In this document: positions 1 to 8,532 of the stretch, one piece after another
How the letters are laid out: every line of letters starts with the position of its first letter
Numbering within the stretch: the stretch's first letter is position 1
DNA from: Acidobacteriota bacterium
Lineage (GTDB): Bacteria > Acidobacteriota > Blastocatellia > RBC074
Length of the DNA stretch: 64,000 nt
Assembly: GCA_018268995.1 (NCBI GenBank)
Contig: JAFDVL010000038.1
Location: 1 to 64,000 of the forward strand
Reading direction: 5' to 3'
Position numbers and translations under genes: made by a program
The notes under the pieces: generated by a model
Seen by the model: the letters and a program-made list of their open reading frames with translations, nothing else
The model's database searches: none
Told to the model about the DNA's origin: nothing

Positions 1-768
1 GCTTTCGCTTTGCAATGAAATGTAGCCTTCGGTCAGCAGTTTGCCGTTTTCCAAAATTTTCGGATCGTGGCCGCTGACGTTCCCGCCACCCATTTGCGGT
101 TTTTCGTAGGACAACACTAACTCGCCATTCACAAAGTGCTTGATGCCTTCCCCGCCCCGCACTTCGACTTCAACGCGCACCCATTGATCACCATCGTACG
201 TTTTCGATTTGGAGTTGAGGCAATGCGGCGTAAACAGTTTGCCATCCATCTCTACATTTGTCCCTGGTGTGCAAAGGTTTGCGGTCGTGCGTGGCCCTTT
301 GCCTAATCCGCCAAGCAATTGCATTTCGATGGAAATCGGAAAGTCCTGATCTTTGCCCATCGTGTTTGGATGAGGGCTGTGCAGCATAATGCCACTGTTG
401 CGTGTTGCCCAACCTGGCCCCCCTGGACATTGATCGCCAATGAAGTGGTATTCCACCGCAATGATGTAATAAGAGAACGGCTCTTTGTAAAAAATATGCC
501 CAAAGCGCTCATTGAACTGGCCGTATTTTTCGTAGCCGACCTGCATCATGCCATTGGCGACGCGAAAGGTATTGCCGAAATTGTCATTCAGCGCATAGCC
601 TCTGATTTTCGGCATCCAGTCTTTCAAGTCTTTGCCATTGAAAAGCTGTCGCCATTCTTTTTTGTCAGGATCATTCTTGGCAGCTTTTTGGGCAAAGCCC
701 GTCAGCGAAAATAGACTGCAAACAATGATTGTTAGTATGGTGCGAAGTGATGCGGAGTAGTTGTTCAT
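1..768 (-). CDS. DUF1080 / 3-keto-disaccharide hydrolase family protein, secreted (3' end outside window)
   Basis: The frame is open from an ATG at 768 to the window edge, about 256 residues, so the C-terminus is missing. Residues 1-26 are a signal peptide (TILTIIVCSLFSLTGFAQ). The mature part opens with the typical family start WRQLFNGKDLKDWMPK and continues with a jelly-roll pattern (GIMLHSPHP, SIEMQLLGG, WVRVEVEVRG, HFVNGELVLSYEKP), which is the concanavalin-like fold of DUF1080. Family members act outside the cytoplasm on glycans or 3-keto-glycosides; the substrate here is unknown. The start codon overlaps the stop of the upstream CxxCH gene (ATGA), so the two are probably translated together. 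Confidence 0.88.
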   Translation of the reverse strand, partial: MNNYSASLRTILTIIVCSLFSLTGFAQKAAKNDPDKKEWRQLFNGKDLKDWMPKIRGYALNDNFGNTFRVANGMMQVGYEKYGQFNERFGHIFYKEPFSYYIIAVEYHFIGDQCPGGPGWATRNSGIMLHSPHPNTMGKDQDFPISIEMQLLGGLGKGPRTTANLCTPGTNVEMDGKLFTPHCLNSKSKTYDGDQWVRVEVEVRGGEGIKHFVNGELVLSYEKPQMGGGNVSGHDPKILENGKLLTEGYISLQSES

Positions 769-2072
769 TCTGTGTCTCGTTTTGAAGTGTGAAAGTAATC
801 CGGCAAGTTCTTTTTCGTGTCGCAAAGAATTTCCAAAATGGCTTTGCGATCTGTGGTTGTGAGCGAGGCAAAAGCCTTCTCCTGATTTTGCCCTGATAAA
901 ACCAGCCACAATTTGCGATACAGCAAATCCAGCGCAGTTTTTGGAAGCTGGTCAAATGCCGCAGTGTAAATCAGGTAACTGCATGGGTAACGAAACAGGC
1001 GGCGCTGCAAATCAAAATCGCGGAACGAACGGCCTTGTTTATCTTTGTGACCAAGTGCCGCAAATTCCTGCGCGAAATTGTTCGTTCCAGTGATCGGCGC
1101 TTCAAATGCGGCCTCATTCGCAAACAATAAATATTTCAGCAATTCATCCACCGCGTAGTTGATGCGGAATTTTGTGCTCGCATCCCATTCCCCCGTAGGT
1201 CGCTGCGCTGCTTTATCCAATTCTTCTTGCTCCTTCAAGGCAATACGCGTCTCCTGCCCCAACCAGGAAATCAGATTTTGTCCCTGTGTCTGATGCGACA
1301 TCACCATCATTGCCACAATGTCGCTGTGCGGCGACAGATACCCCCTCAGGTCAACTTTGGCATCAAGACTTTTGAGATTTCCTCCTGTTAAGGCAGCGGG
1401 ATCATCCAAATCAGTGTCGCCCGAAAAAAACATATTGCCCAGATGCTTTGTTGCGCCGTGCGTGCCGGTCACGTACCACCCGCCCCAACGTTCGGTAAAA
1501 GGCGAAGTATGATCCGTGATGAATGAACGCGCTTCGCCAACGCCGCTGCCTGTGGAGGCAGCATAAATCGAACGCATCAGGACGCCCGGCACAAAACGCG
1601 TGTTACCCGCCACATGGCAACCGGAACAACCAATGCCAAGTTGAAAGCGCGGTTGTTCGGATTTCTTTTGTTCGAGCACATAAAGCTCTGCGCCAAGCAG
1701 CGGATCGTATGCAGCAATCTCAATCAACTCAGCCCCGCGAATCCAGCCGACATAGACATTATCATTGAAATAAATCGCGCGGGGATTGGTGGGCGAAATA
1801 TGATTCGACTGCAAACTGGTTTTAGAAAACACCAGTGTTTGCGAAGAAATTGGCACTTCCAACAATTTCAGCACAGAGGCTAAGTAGCCCGTCGTTTCAG
1901 CAAACTCAAGCTGCACATCGCCACGTTCCAGACGTTGCTGAAAACGCGCAACCACATCATTTCGTGTCAGCGTCCGGCGCGATTGTTGCGCACTGGCGGC
2001 AGAGGAAAAGATGCCATAGCCGCCCAGCAGCAGGCCCACCAGCAAAATCAATAATGGGACAAATCTTTTCAT
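765..2072 (-). CDS. Secreted one-haem CxxCH protein of unknown function
   Basis: A 435-residue protein with a clear signal peptide (hydrophobic residues 5-28, cleavage near ASAQQ). A single c-type haem site, CSGCH, lies at residues 149-153, far from the N-terminus. The rest does not resemble a small cytochrome c. It holds a conserved-looking region (NPRAIYFNDNVYVGWIRG) and a helical C-terminus. Proteins of this look occur in Acidobacteria and Planctomycetes next to secreted hydrolases and are probably periplasmic electron-transfer or sensor proteins; that role is inference. It overlaps the DUF1080 gene by 4 bp and diverges from the acyltransferase gene, so a promoter should lie between 2073 and 2155. 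Confidence 0.75.
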   Translation of the reverse strand: MKRFVPLLILLVGLLLGGYGIFSSAASAQQSRRTLTRNDVVARFQQRLERGDVQLEFAETTGYLASVLKLLEVPISSQTLVFSKTSLQSNHISPTNPRAIYFNDNVYVGWIRGAELIEIAAYDPLLGAELYVLEQKKSEQPRFQLGIGCSGCHVAGNTRFVPGVLMRSIYAASTGSGVGEARSFITDHTSPFTERWGGWYVTGTHGATKHLGNMFFSGDTDLDDPAALTGGNLKSLDAKVDLRGYLSPHSDIVAMMVMSHQTQGQNLISWLGQETRIALKEQEELDKAAQRPTGEWDASTKFRINYAVDELLKYLLFANEAAFEAPITGTNNFAQEFAALGHKDKQGRSFRDFDLQRRLFRYPCSYLIYTAAFDQLPKTALDLLYRKLWLVLSGQNQEKAFASLTTTDRKAILEILCDTKKNLPDYFHTSKRDTE

Positions 2073-2154
2073 GGGATTTCGTCGGCCCGACCAACAAACA
2101 AAATGTGCAGACCGTCATTTTACAGCGAGCCAAGCAGTTTGCAATGATAGTCAT

Positions 2155-3549
2155 ATGGTGGAAGTCAGAACTTTGCGATTAAGCGAAATGATCACGCAGC
2201 AAAAAGGCTCGCTCGTCAGACGTTTCGTTCATCTGGTGATCAGCATTGCGCTGCGGCTGTTTTTTTATCGCATTCAAATCAGTAATGCTCGCATTGTTCC
2301 TTCGCAAGGGCCGCTGATCTTCGTGCTGAATCATCCGAATGGATTGATTGATCCGGCAATGGTCTTTTGCGCATTGCCCCGACGCGTATCTTTTCTGGCC
2401 AAATCCACCTTGTTTGACCTGCCAGTGATCGGTTGGATGTTGCGCGTGGTCGAAGCATTGCCGCTGTACCGGCGCATAGATCAAAACGCGAACCTGGCCA
2501 ACAATCAATTGACCTTTGCCGCTTGTCACGAATTGCTCCAGCGCGGTCGCTGCATCGCCTTGTTCCCGGAAGGAATTTCGCATCGCGCACCATCGCTCCA
2601 ACCCATTAAAACGGGGGCGGCGCGAATTGCTTTAGGCGTATTGTCCGTCAAAGCTCCTGACCAGACATCGCTCCAGAAACTCCTGATTATTCCCGCCGGA
2701 TTGTATTACACCTCGCGCACGCCATTTCGCGGCGAAACGTTGCTGCAATTTGGCGAACCATTGGAAATCACGTCGCCCGAAACCGAGCCGAATGGCGAGC
2801 CGAAGCACGAGCAGGTACACGAACTCACCAATCGCATCGCAGAAGCCTTACGCACCGTCACATTGAATTTCACAGACATCGAAGAGCAGGATGCCGTAGC
2901 CAAAGCAGAAACCATCGTTTCTTCCGGTTATCGTACGCTGCGTTTTCAGCGGTCATTGTTGGAAGAATTCAGAACGCGCACGCAATTGATTTTGGGAAGG
3001 CGGCTAAAGCAATTGCAGATGCCAGAGCGACTGCAACAATTAGAAACGCGATTACAAAAGCACGAGCAAAACCTGCGAGCCTTGGGCTTGACCCCGGATT
3101 TGCTTCAAATTTCCAAACATTCTCGCCGCCAACTCTGGGGGCTGGCGTGGCGTGCTGGGCTACTTTTTTTGCTCTTTCCATTTGCGTGGCTGGGATTGAT
3201 GCTGCACGCACCTACCTATTTGATCTGCGAAGTGCTGGCCTATTTTTTTCGCACGCACGGGCCAGACGAAGGACGATCTACCGTCAAGATTTTGGCAGCT
3301 ATTGTGCTGATGCCGTTGACGTGGCTGATCATCGCAACAGGCATCTTCTTTTGGCAGAATTGGGAAGTTGCGTTGCTCGCGATTCCGGTCGTCGCGCTGT
3401 GCGGCTATGCAGGCTTGCGCTGGGTCGAAGAAGCATACGATTTGCGCGGCTGGCTGCGGGCATTGCTGATTCTGTATCAACGACGCAAGCAGTTCTTAAA
3501 ATTGGTACGCGAGGGACGCACACTACAAAAAGAATTGCGTGATCTTTAG
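2155..3549 (+). CDS. PlsC-type glycerolipid acyltransferase with C-terminal membrane domain
   Basis: About 464 residues from the ATG at 2155; an ATG at 2188 is an equally possible start, and neither has a strong ribosome site. A further-upstream ATG at 2071 would overlap the divergent gene. The acyltransferase signature is NHPNGLIDPAM, where histidine and aspartate are separated by five residues as in eukaryotic Gpt2/Sct1-like enzymes rather than the usual four. The second block is LFPEGISH, followed by KTGAARIAL. After a helical stretch there are two or three membrane segments near residues 330-430. It probably acylates a glycerophosphate or lysophospholipid at the inner membrane. Confidence 0.85.
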   Translation: MVEVRTLRLSEMITQQKGSLVRRFVHLVISIALRLFFYRIQISNARIVPSQGPLIFVLNHPNGLIDPAMVFCALPRRVSFLAKSTLFDLPVIGWMLRVVEALPLYRRIDQNANLANNQLTFAACHELLQRGRCIALFPEGISHRAPSLQPIKTGAARIALGVLSVKAPDQTSLQKLLIIPAGLYYTSRTPFRGETLLQFGEPLEITSPETEPNGEPKHEQVHELTNRIAEALRTVTLNFTDIEEQDAVAKAETIVSSGYRTLRFQRSLLEEFRTRTQLILGRRLKQLQMPERLQQLETRLQKHEQNLRALGLTPDLLQISKHSRRQLWGLAWRAGLLFLLFPFAWLGLMLHAPTYLICEVLAYFFRTHGPDEGRSTVKILAAIVLMPLTWLIIATGIFFWQNWEVALLAIPVVALCGYAGLRWVEEAYDLRGWLRALLILYQRRKQFLKLVREGRTLQKELRDL

Positions 3550-3577
3550 GCAACTCATGGCGTTCTAACGCTTCGCG

Positions 3578-3913
3578 CTATGCCACAGCAAAATCCGTGT
3601 ACTGCCGCAATCTCGCTGGATGAAAGCCTAGCACAATGTCTTCGCGCGGCACGCCCGCATTCAGCAACGCCGTAGCGACCGGGCGATTCGTGCCATCATA
3701 TTGAATCCAAATCTTGCCGTTGATGATGTCCAGGTGAATGATCGAACCATATACGCGACTCAAGCCCTCAAAGCCGACATCCATCACCTTGTAATGATCG
3801 CGCTCTGTATCCATCAACACTTCCGTTTCTACTTCGCTGTTGCGCGGCTTATCTTTGGCGTAATCCAGAATGATTTGTCGGACTATTTCTCGATAACTTG
3901 AGGTTTTATCCAT
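3578..3913 (-). CDS. xisI: XisI family protein
   Basis: A 111-residue protein matching the XisI family along its whole length: YREIVRQIILDYAK at the N-terminus, then DTERDHYKVMDVGFEG, HLDIINGKIWIQYDGT, and GVPREDIVLGFHP near the C-terminus. XisI was named for its part, with XisH, in controlling excision of the cyanobacterial fdxN element. XisH, the usual nuclease-like partner encoded just upstream, is absent here. Instead the upstream gene, 33 bp away on the same strand, is the helicase/methyltransferase fusion. Whether the two act together is unknown. Confidence 0.9.
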   Translation of the reverse strand: MDKTSSYREIVRQIILDYAKDKPRNSEVETEVLMDTERDHYKVMDVGFEGLSRVYGSIIHLDIINGKIWIQYDGTNRPVATALLNAGVPREDIVLGFHPARLRQYTDFAVA

Positions 3914-3946
3914 TGTACAAACCTTATTGGTAAAGGCTGCTGCGAG

Positions 3947-6900
3947 TCACAACGAAATCGTTATGCTGTCTTTTATTCTTTCAGCCGACTTTATCGCACG
4001 AATGAACCTAAATTTCCAATCAGCTCGGTTCTCAATAATATCAAATCCCGCTATAGCCAAGCCTCTAATGAATCCCTCCAAATCCTTGAAATGGGATTCC
4101 AGTTCGTAAAGCAATAATTGCCCATCAAGCTTCAGTGTCCTGTTTGCCTCGCGTATGTAATCGGCAATGTTTCGCCCCATGAGTGAAAGATTGAAAATTG
4201 CGACATCCAAGCAAGCATCTTCCAACGGTGTACTTGAAAAATCACATTCAATAACAGATTCATTTATCGCAATGAAATCAAAGTTATGGATAGTATGTTT
4301 ATCTGCAAGGGATTTGGAAATCAAAGCTTCGCCACAGCCGAAGTCGCCAACAACTAAATTCGAGCGTTTTTCCAACCATTTAATTGTTTCTTGATACGGA
4401 ATAATCTCCCAAGTTTTGCGCGCTTCTTGATAGAGAGTGTGATATTGCATCCATTCTTCAGGGTTCTTTTGCAGCCTTTGATAGGTTGTCGAACTATAGC
4501 TGCTGTTCCAACGCGCATTCATTCGGCTAAAATCTCCGTACTTCGCATTTCGGCGTTTGACATCAGTTACATTGCTATCAGGCAAAGGCACAAAAATCCG
4601 GGGCCGCACGATTGACCGTTGCTCACCAACTTTCAGTCTATCTAGCCACCCTCTCAAATCTCGGAAGGCTTGCGCTTCAGTTCGTAATTGACCTTCTGGC
4701 ATCACCCCATCAACAGCAGCGTCGGCAATTGTCTGCTTATTTTGTAATCGCGCTAATCGCCCCTCATCCCAACTCCATCGCTCATCGCCATCTTCACCGA
4801 AAGTTACAGGAAAAATAATGGTTAGTGATTCGTGAACTTGGCCCTGACGGTTCAACCGCCCTTCCAATTGCTCAAGCTCTGCACTTGTCCAAGGCGGAAT
4901 ATTTAGAATCAACCGATCACAAACCTTTTGAAACCCGTCAACACCTACAGCCATCGCGCTACTGGCGATAAGAACATCTGTCGAACCGTTAATGAAGCTT
5001 TCACGTCCGCTTTTGTCGCCTCCCATATGAAATCCGACAGACCATCCTTCAGCCTCAATTGCTTGTTTCAATTGCTCGACGATCCCGTCTACATAATGTG
5101 TGTAGACAATTGTTTTAGGGCGAATTTCGGAGAGGATGATTGGAATTCTGGCGCTGGTAAGAATTTGTTCCATCTTCAAAACGGAAGTCCCGTTTTCACG
5201 AATCTCATCAACCAGGTCGGTGCAATCAACAGGAATAGTAATGCGGTTAATTTTGATTTTCGGCTTTACTCTTGAGCGGATGCCGAAGCTTACAAATGCC
5301 TGATGAAGCCTCATGCAATTATTAATTGTAGCTTTCTCTCCTAAATCTGAGCGCTCAATTCCCGTCACTAACTCAACCAAACTTTTTCCTTCTCTGAGGT
5401 TGTTGATAATTGGGGTGGCGCTCATTCCTAGAACATGCAAATCAGGATTTATTTCAGCGGCATTTGTGATCAGAGCCAGAACCATTTGTCTTCTTTTTGA
5501 GGGGTCATCACTTCGCTGTTTGCAGCGGTGAATTTCATCAACAATGATCAGGTCTATTTTGTAACGCTCTAGCAACTGTCGAATATCGCTTGCAGTTGAA
5601 GGCTGCTGGAACATTTCATGGTTCAAGATTATGTAGTGATGTCCTTCTCCGACATTGATCCAATAAGGGTTGAAGCTCTTAATCGTGACTTTGCTGTCAG
5701 GGAAAACGTGCTTTATTTCAGCGTGCCAGTTATTGATCGTGTCGAGCGGGCAAACAATCACAGTCAAATTGGCATCAATGATGCGGCTACCTAAAATCCC
5801 ACCAATGGTCTTTCCGGTTCCTGTCAGTGACAGATTTAGCATCCGTTTCTGATTTCTTAGACGGACCGCCGCAACCTTTTGCATTAGATTCGGTGGGGTG
5901 ACTTTCCCGTCTATACGGAATGACCAGCCAAGCGGGATTTGCATATCATTAGCTTGATTATATTCATCAAGAAATTGATCTCTGACCTGCCGACCGTAAC
6001 CATCATCTGAAAAATTCAATAATGCATTAACAGCGGATTGGTTTTCGAAAACTTCGGCCCAGATTCGATTTCTTCTTGAAGCAATGAAAAACTCAATGGC
6101 TTCGTCATCTGATGAAGCAACAATATTGCTGCTCAAAAACTCCAGACTCTTTTGCACGCGGATGGTAGGTAGGTCGGCAGACTCTACTTCGATTGAATCA
6201 ACCGTATTTTCTGGGTTTTGAGAAGGGGGCGAGAGAATACCATGCGTGTCAAAGCCAACCTCTTTTAATTCGGCGTTTGCATCAATAGTGTCTGCTACGT
6301 CAGCGGTATTGTCTAATAATTCGGATTTTTTGCCTTGTAATACATCATGAAGTTTCTGCCCTTTGAGCTTCCCCTTGATGACGTCCTTTACAATTTTTAG
6401 CCCTTCAGCATTTTTTGTCCCTAAAACACCTGCCTGCTCAAATATTTTGTACCTCTCGGATTGCGTTAGATTTGGAATGTAATGCTCAAGACTCGCAACA
6501 AACTGGAGAATGGACTCAATCGTCCATCCTCTTCCACAAATTGGACACCCACTTCGCCCCTGCTTCCATGAACCGTTGGCAATTGCTGAAATGCTTGCTT
6601 GCCATTCGAAATTATCGAGTGGGCACTGAAACCAAGCCTTTTTTGCTGATCCGGTAGTGATTCTTGACGGATCAAGTTTCAATGCACTATTTCGACCATA
6701 ATTCCAATACTTGGCAACTTCATTCGGAAATACCTCAATTAACTTATCGGCCTTTCCCCAAGCTCCAGCCTTTCTAAGATGTGTACCATTACAAACCCTG
6801 CATCCGGCATTGTCATTAGACCATTGCTGATTAACCGTTGCGGCAATTATTGATTGCCATTCATTCCCATCCTGAGGACATTTAAACCAAGCCCTCTTGT

Positions 6901-8239
6901 TACTTCCAGTTGTGAGTTTCTCAGGGTCTAGGCCGAGGTGCCCATTCTTCTCATAATCCCAATACTCAATAACATATCTCAAATAACTTGCTGCTAATGA
7001 TGATCGCTTTTCAGGCTTTTTTGTTTTCCCAGCACAAGCAGGGCAGCCGCTTGTCCCCACTCTTTCCCAACTATAAAAGGCTATTTCTCTTGCCTTCTTT
7101 TTCCAAGAAAAGCCATCTTCTGGACATTTAAGCCAAATTTCCTGATATGTACTGCTAGCAGGCACATCTTCAGGTCTCAGATTTCCATTTTTTTCATAGT
7201 CCCATAATTCAGCTACCCGTTCAGGAAACTTTGAAGCTAGGCTATTTTCTTTCCATTTCCGCTCAGCAAGTTCCTCTTTCTCTTTTTCCGCAATTATTTT
7301 TGCTTGCTCAAGTTCTTCTAGGTACGCATGGAAACCAGGTGTTTTATCTAGTATTTGGCGGACTCTTTCCCTTGATATCCCTTTTAATTCGCCAATTGCT
7401 TGATAAGTAAGGTCTTGCTTATAAAGTGCAAGATACTCTTCGCCTTTGCTCTTCCATCTGGACTGTTTTTGAATTTTTGCATCTGATATAAATGTCGCTT
7501 CAAGTTCTTTCTGCGCAAAATTGTTATTAGAGTGATTGGGCGCTTGTCCTAAAGCCTCTTGTCCTAGAGACGTGATCCTTAGCTCATCGCCATTTATTTC
7601 AAGAAAGTCGCGCTCTTTGAGTGCGGGAATTATATGTTTGGCTTTTTTGACTTTGCTTAAGGAACGAGGAGAAGCACTAATGAATTGCAGAAACTTTATC
7701 TCAAGTTTGCTCAATTTATTTTCTACTAAAAATATTGCTTCGAGTTCTTTTTGTGCGAAAATTTTATTGGAGAAGTTAACTGCTTGTTCTAAAGCCTCTT
7801 GTCCTAGCGGTGTTATCCTTAGCTCATCACCATTTATTTCAAGAAAGTCGCGCTTTTTGAGTGTGGGAATTATATGTTCGGCTTTTTTGACTTTGCTTAA
7901 AGAGCGAGGCAACTCGCTAATGAATTGCAGAAACTTTATCTCAGGTTTGCTCAGTTTATTTTCTACAGGGTTTTCCTGCTGAAAAAGCAGCGCCTGCAAC
8001 TCGTTCAGAGACTTCGTCGGCGACTCCACATATTCTAGCAATTCGGCTTCAACTACTTTTTTCCCGAACTCAGTAATAATCGCGCGATCAGCTTGAACCT
8101 CTACCAAGGCTTTAGAGCTTAAAGCTGACACAACTATCTTGAGTGCAGAACTCTCAACGACAAGTCCCTGATTAAGGTAAATGTATGCCAAAACCTGCTT
8201 TTGCTTTTTTCCAAAGGATTTCACTTTGGTATAAGACAT
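3947..8239 (-). CDS. Winged-helix / zinc-ribbon / SNF2-like helicase / Rrp8-like methyltransferase fusion
   Basis: A 1430-residue protein. In order it shows: an N-terminal winged-helix region (1-70); two near-identical winged-helix repeats (about 93-155 and 173-235); a sigma-region-4-like helix-turn-helix (YQAIGELKGISRERVRQIL, about 275-295); three treble-clef zinc-ribbon repeats of DUF4379 type (about 340-570, each with WxCP and GCxxC); a helical linker; a superfamily 2 helicase with TGTGKT near 808, DEIH near 898, SATP and GRLNRQGQ near 1130; and a SAM methyltransferase (VGDFGCGEAL near 1293, then SLMGRNIADYIREANR). The last domain matches eukaryotic Rrp8/nucleomethylin in detail (DFGCG, CDFSSTPLEDACLDVAIF, SLMG). 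The DNA is visibly AT-richer than its flanks, which suggests transfer. I infer a nucleic-acid modifying or anti-phage enzyme. Confidence 0.85.
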   Translation of the reverse strand: MSYTKVKSFGKKQKQVLAYIYLNQGLVVESSALKIVVSALSSKALVEVQADRAIITEFGKKVVEAELLEYVESPTKSLNELQALLFQQENPVENKLSKPEIKFLQFISELPRSLSKVKKAEHIIPTLKKRDFLEINGDELRITPLGQEALEQAVNFSNKIFAQKELEAIFLVENKLSKLEIKFLQFISASPRSLSKVKKAKHIIPALKERDFLEINGDELRITSLGQEALGQAPNHSNNNFAQKELEATFISDAKIQKQSRWKSKGEEYLALYKQDLTYQAIGELKGISRERVRQILDKTPGFHAYLEELEQAKIIAEKEKEELAERKWKENSLASKFPERVAELWDYEKNGNLRPEDVPASSTYQEIWLKCPEDGFSWKKKAREIAFYSWERVGTSGCPACAGKTKKPEKRSSLAASYLRYVIEYWDYEKNGHLGLDPEKLTTGSNKRAWFKCPQDGNEWQSIIAATVNQQWSNDNAGCRVCNGTHLRKAGAWGKADKLIEVFPNEVAKYWNYGRNSALKLDPSRITTGSAKKAWFQCPLDNFEWQASISAIANGSWKQGRSGCPICGRGWTIESILQFVASLEHYIPNLTQSERYKIFEQAGVLGTKNAEGLKIVKDVIKGKLKGQKLHDVLQGKKSELLDNTADVADTIDANAELKEVGFDTHGILSPPSQNPENTVDSIEVESADLPTIRVQKSLEFLSSNIVASSDDEAIEFFIASRRNRIWAEVFENQSAVNALLNFSDDGYGRQVRDQFLDEYNQANDMQIPLGWSFRIDGKVTPPNLMQKVAAVRLRNQKRMLNLSLTGTGKTIGGILGSRIIDANLTVIVCPLDTINNWHAEIKHVFPDSKVTIKSFNPYWINVGEGHHYIILNHEMFQQPSTASDIRQLLERYKIDLIIVDEIHRCKQRSDDPSKRRQMVLALITNAAEINPDLHVLGMSATPIINNLREGKSLVELVTGIERSDLGEKATINNCMRLHQAFVSFGIRSRVKPKIKINRITIPVDCTDLVDEIRENGTSVLKMEQILTSARIPIILSEIRPKTIVYTHYVDGIVEQLKQAIEAEGWSVGFHMGGDKSGRESFINGSTDVLIASSAMAVGVDGFQKVCDRLILNIPPWTSAELEQLEGRLNRQGQVHESLTIIFPVTFGEDGDERWSWDEGRLARLQNKQTIADAAVDGVMPEGQLRTEAQAFRDLRGWLDRLKVGEQRSIVRPRIFVPLPDSNVTDVKRRNAKYGDFSRMNARWNSSYSSTTYQRLQKNPEEWMQYHTLYQEARKTWEIIPYQETIKWLEKRSNLVVGDFGCGEALISKSLADKHTIHNFDFIAINESVIECDFSSTPLEDACLDVAIFNLSLMGRNIADYIREANRTLKLDGQLLLYELESHFKDLEGFIRGLAIAGFDIIENRADWKFRFIRAIKSAERIKDSITISL
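7490..7970 (-). repeat. 240-bp in-frame tandem duplication inside the helicase/methyltransferase gene
   Basis: Two copies of about 240 bp lie head to tail. For example, the same stretch starting tgaattgcag occurs at 7681 and again at 7921. Each copy encodes 80 residues containing one winged-helix unit (NKLSKxEIKFLQFIS, SLSKVKKA, FLEINGDELRIT, LGQEAL). Nucleotide identity is high, so the duplication is recent or maintained by gene conversion. Confidence 0.85.
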
Positions 8240-8366
8240 GAAACACCTCTACCCAGAAGGTCGTAAATATTGATTTTAAGGAAGTGGGGTCGGTATGGAG
8301 CCTAGTCTAAGGATACAAATTCTATGAACCTGCCGAGGCAAACAGACTAAATACTGAAAAGAGATT

Positions 8367-8531
8367 CTAACAATGAAATTCCGTCGCCAATAACTTGCTT
8401 ACAGTCTTGAATAACTCATCCGCTGTTTCTGGCATGAATGCGGCTTCCCCATTTACAGGACAGACCCAGGCATGAATATTCGGCACAAGCACTGTGATGC
8501 CGTCCTCGGCGTACTCAAAATTGGCACTCAT
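8367..8531 (-). CDS. Short YgiT/MqsA-like protein lacking zinc-binding cysteines
   Basis: A 54-residue frame whose ATG begins one base after the DUF1501 stop codon. The pattern VLVPNIHAWVCPVNGEAA followed by ETADELFKTV resembles the second half of YgiT-type (MqsA antitoxin) zinc fingers, where the consensus is VPAWVCxxCGE then an amphipathic helix. The N-terminal CxxC knuckle is missing and the second cysteine of the other knuckle is asparagine (CPVNGE). No toxin partner is next to it. It may be a remnant or a zinc-free relative. The family assignment is tentative. Confidence 0.45.
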   Translation of the reverse strand: MSANFEYAEDGITVLVPNIHAWVCPVNGEAAFMPETADELFKTVSKLLATEFHC

Positions 8532-8532
8532 T

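Noticed and set aside
3914..3946. Recombination site for a XisI-controlled excision element
   Set aside because: No direct repeats were found flanking the island by eye, and XisH and any Xis recombinase gene are missing.
7490..7970. CRISPR-like repeat pattern
   Set aside because: The repetition is two long coding units in frame, not short repeats with unique spacers.
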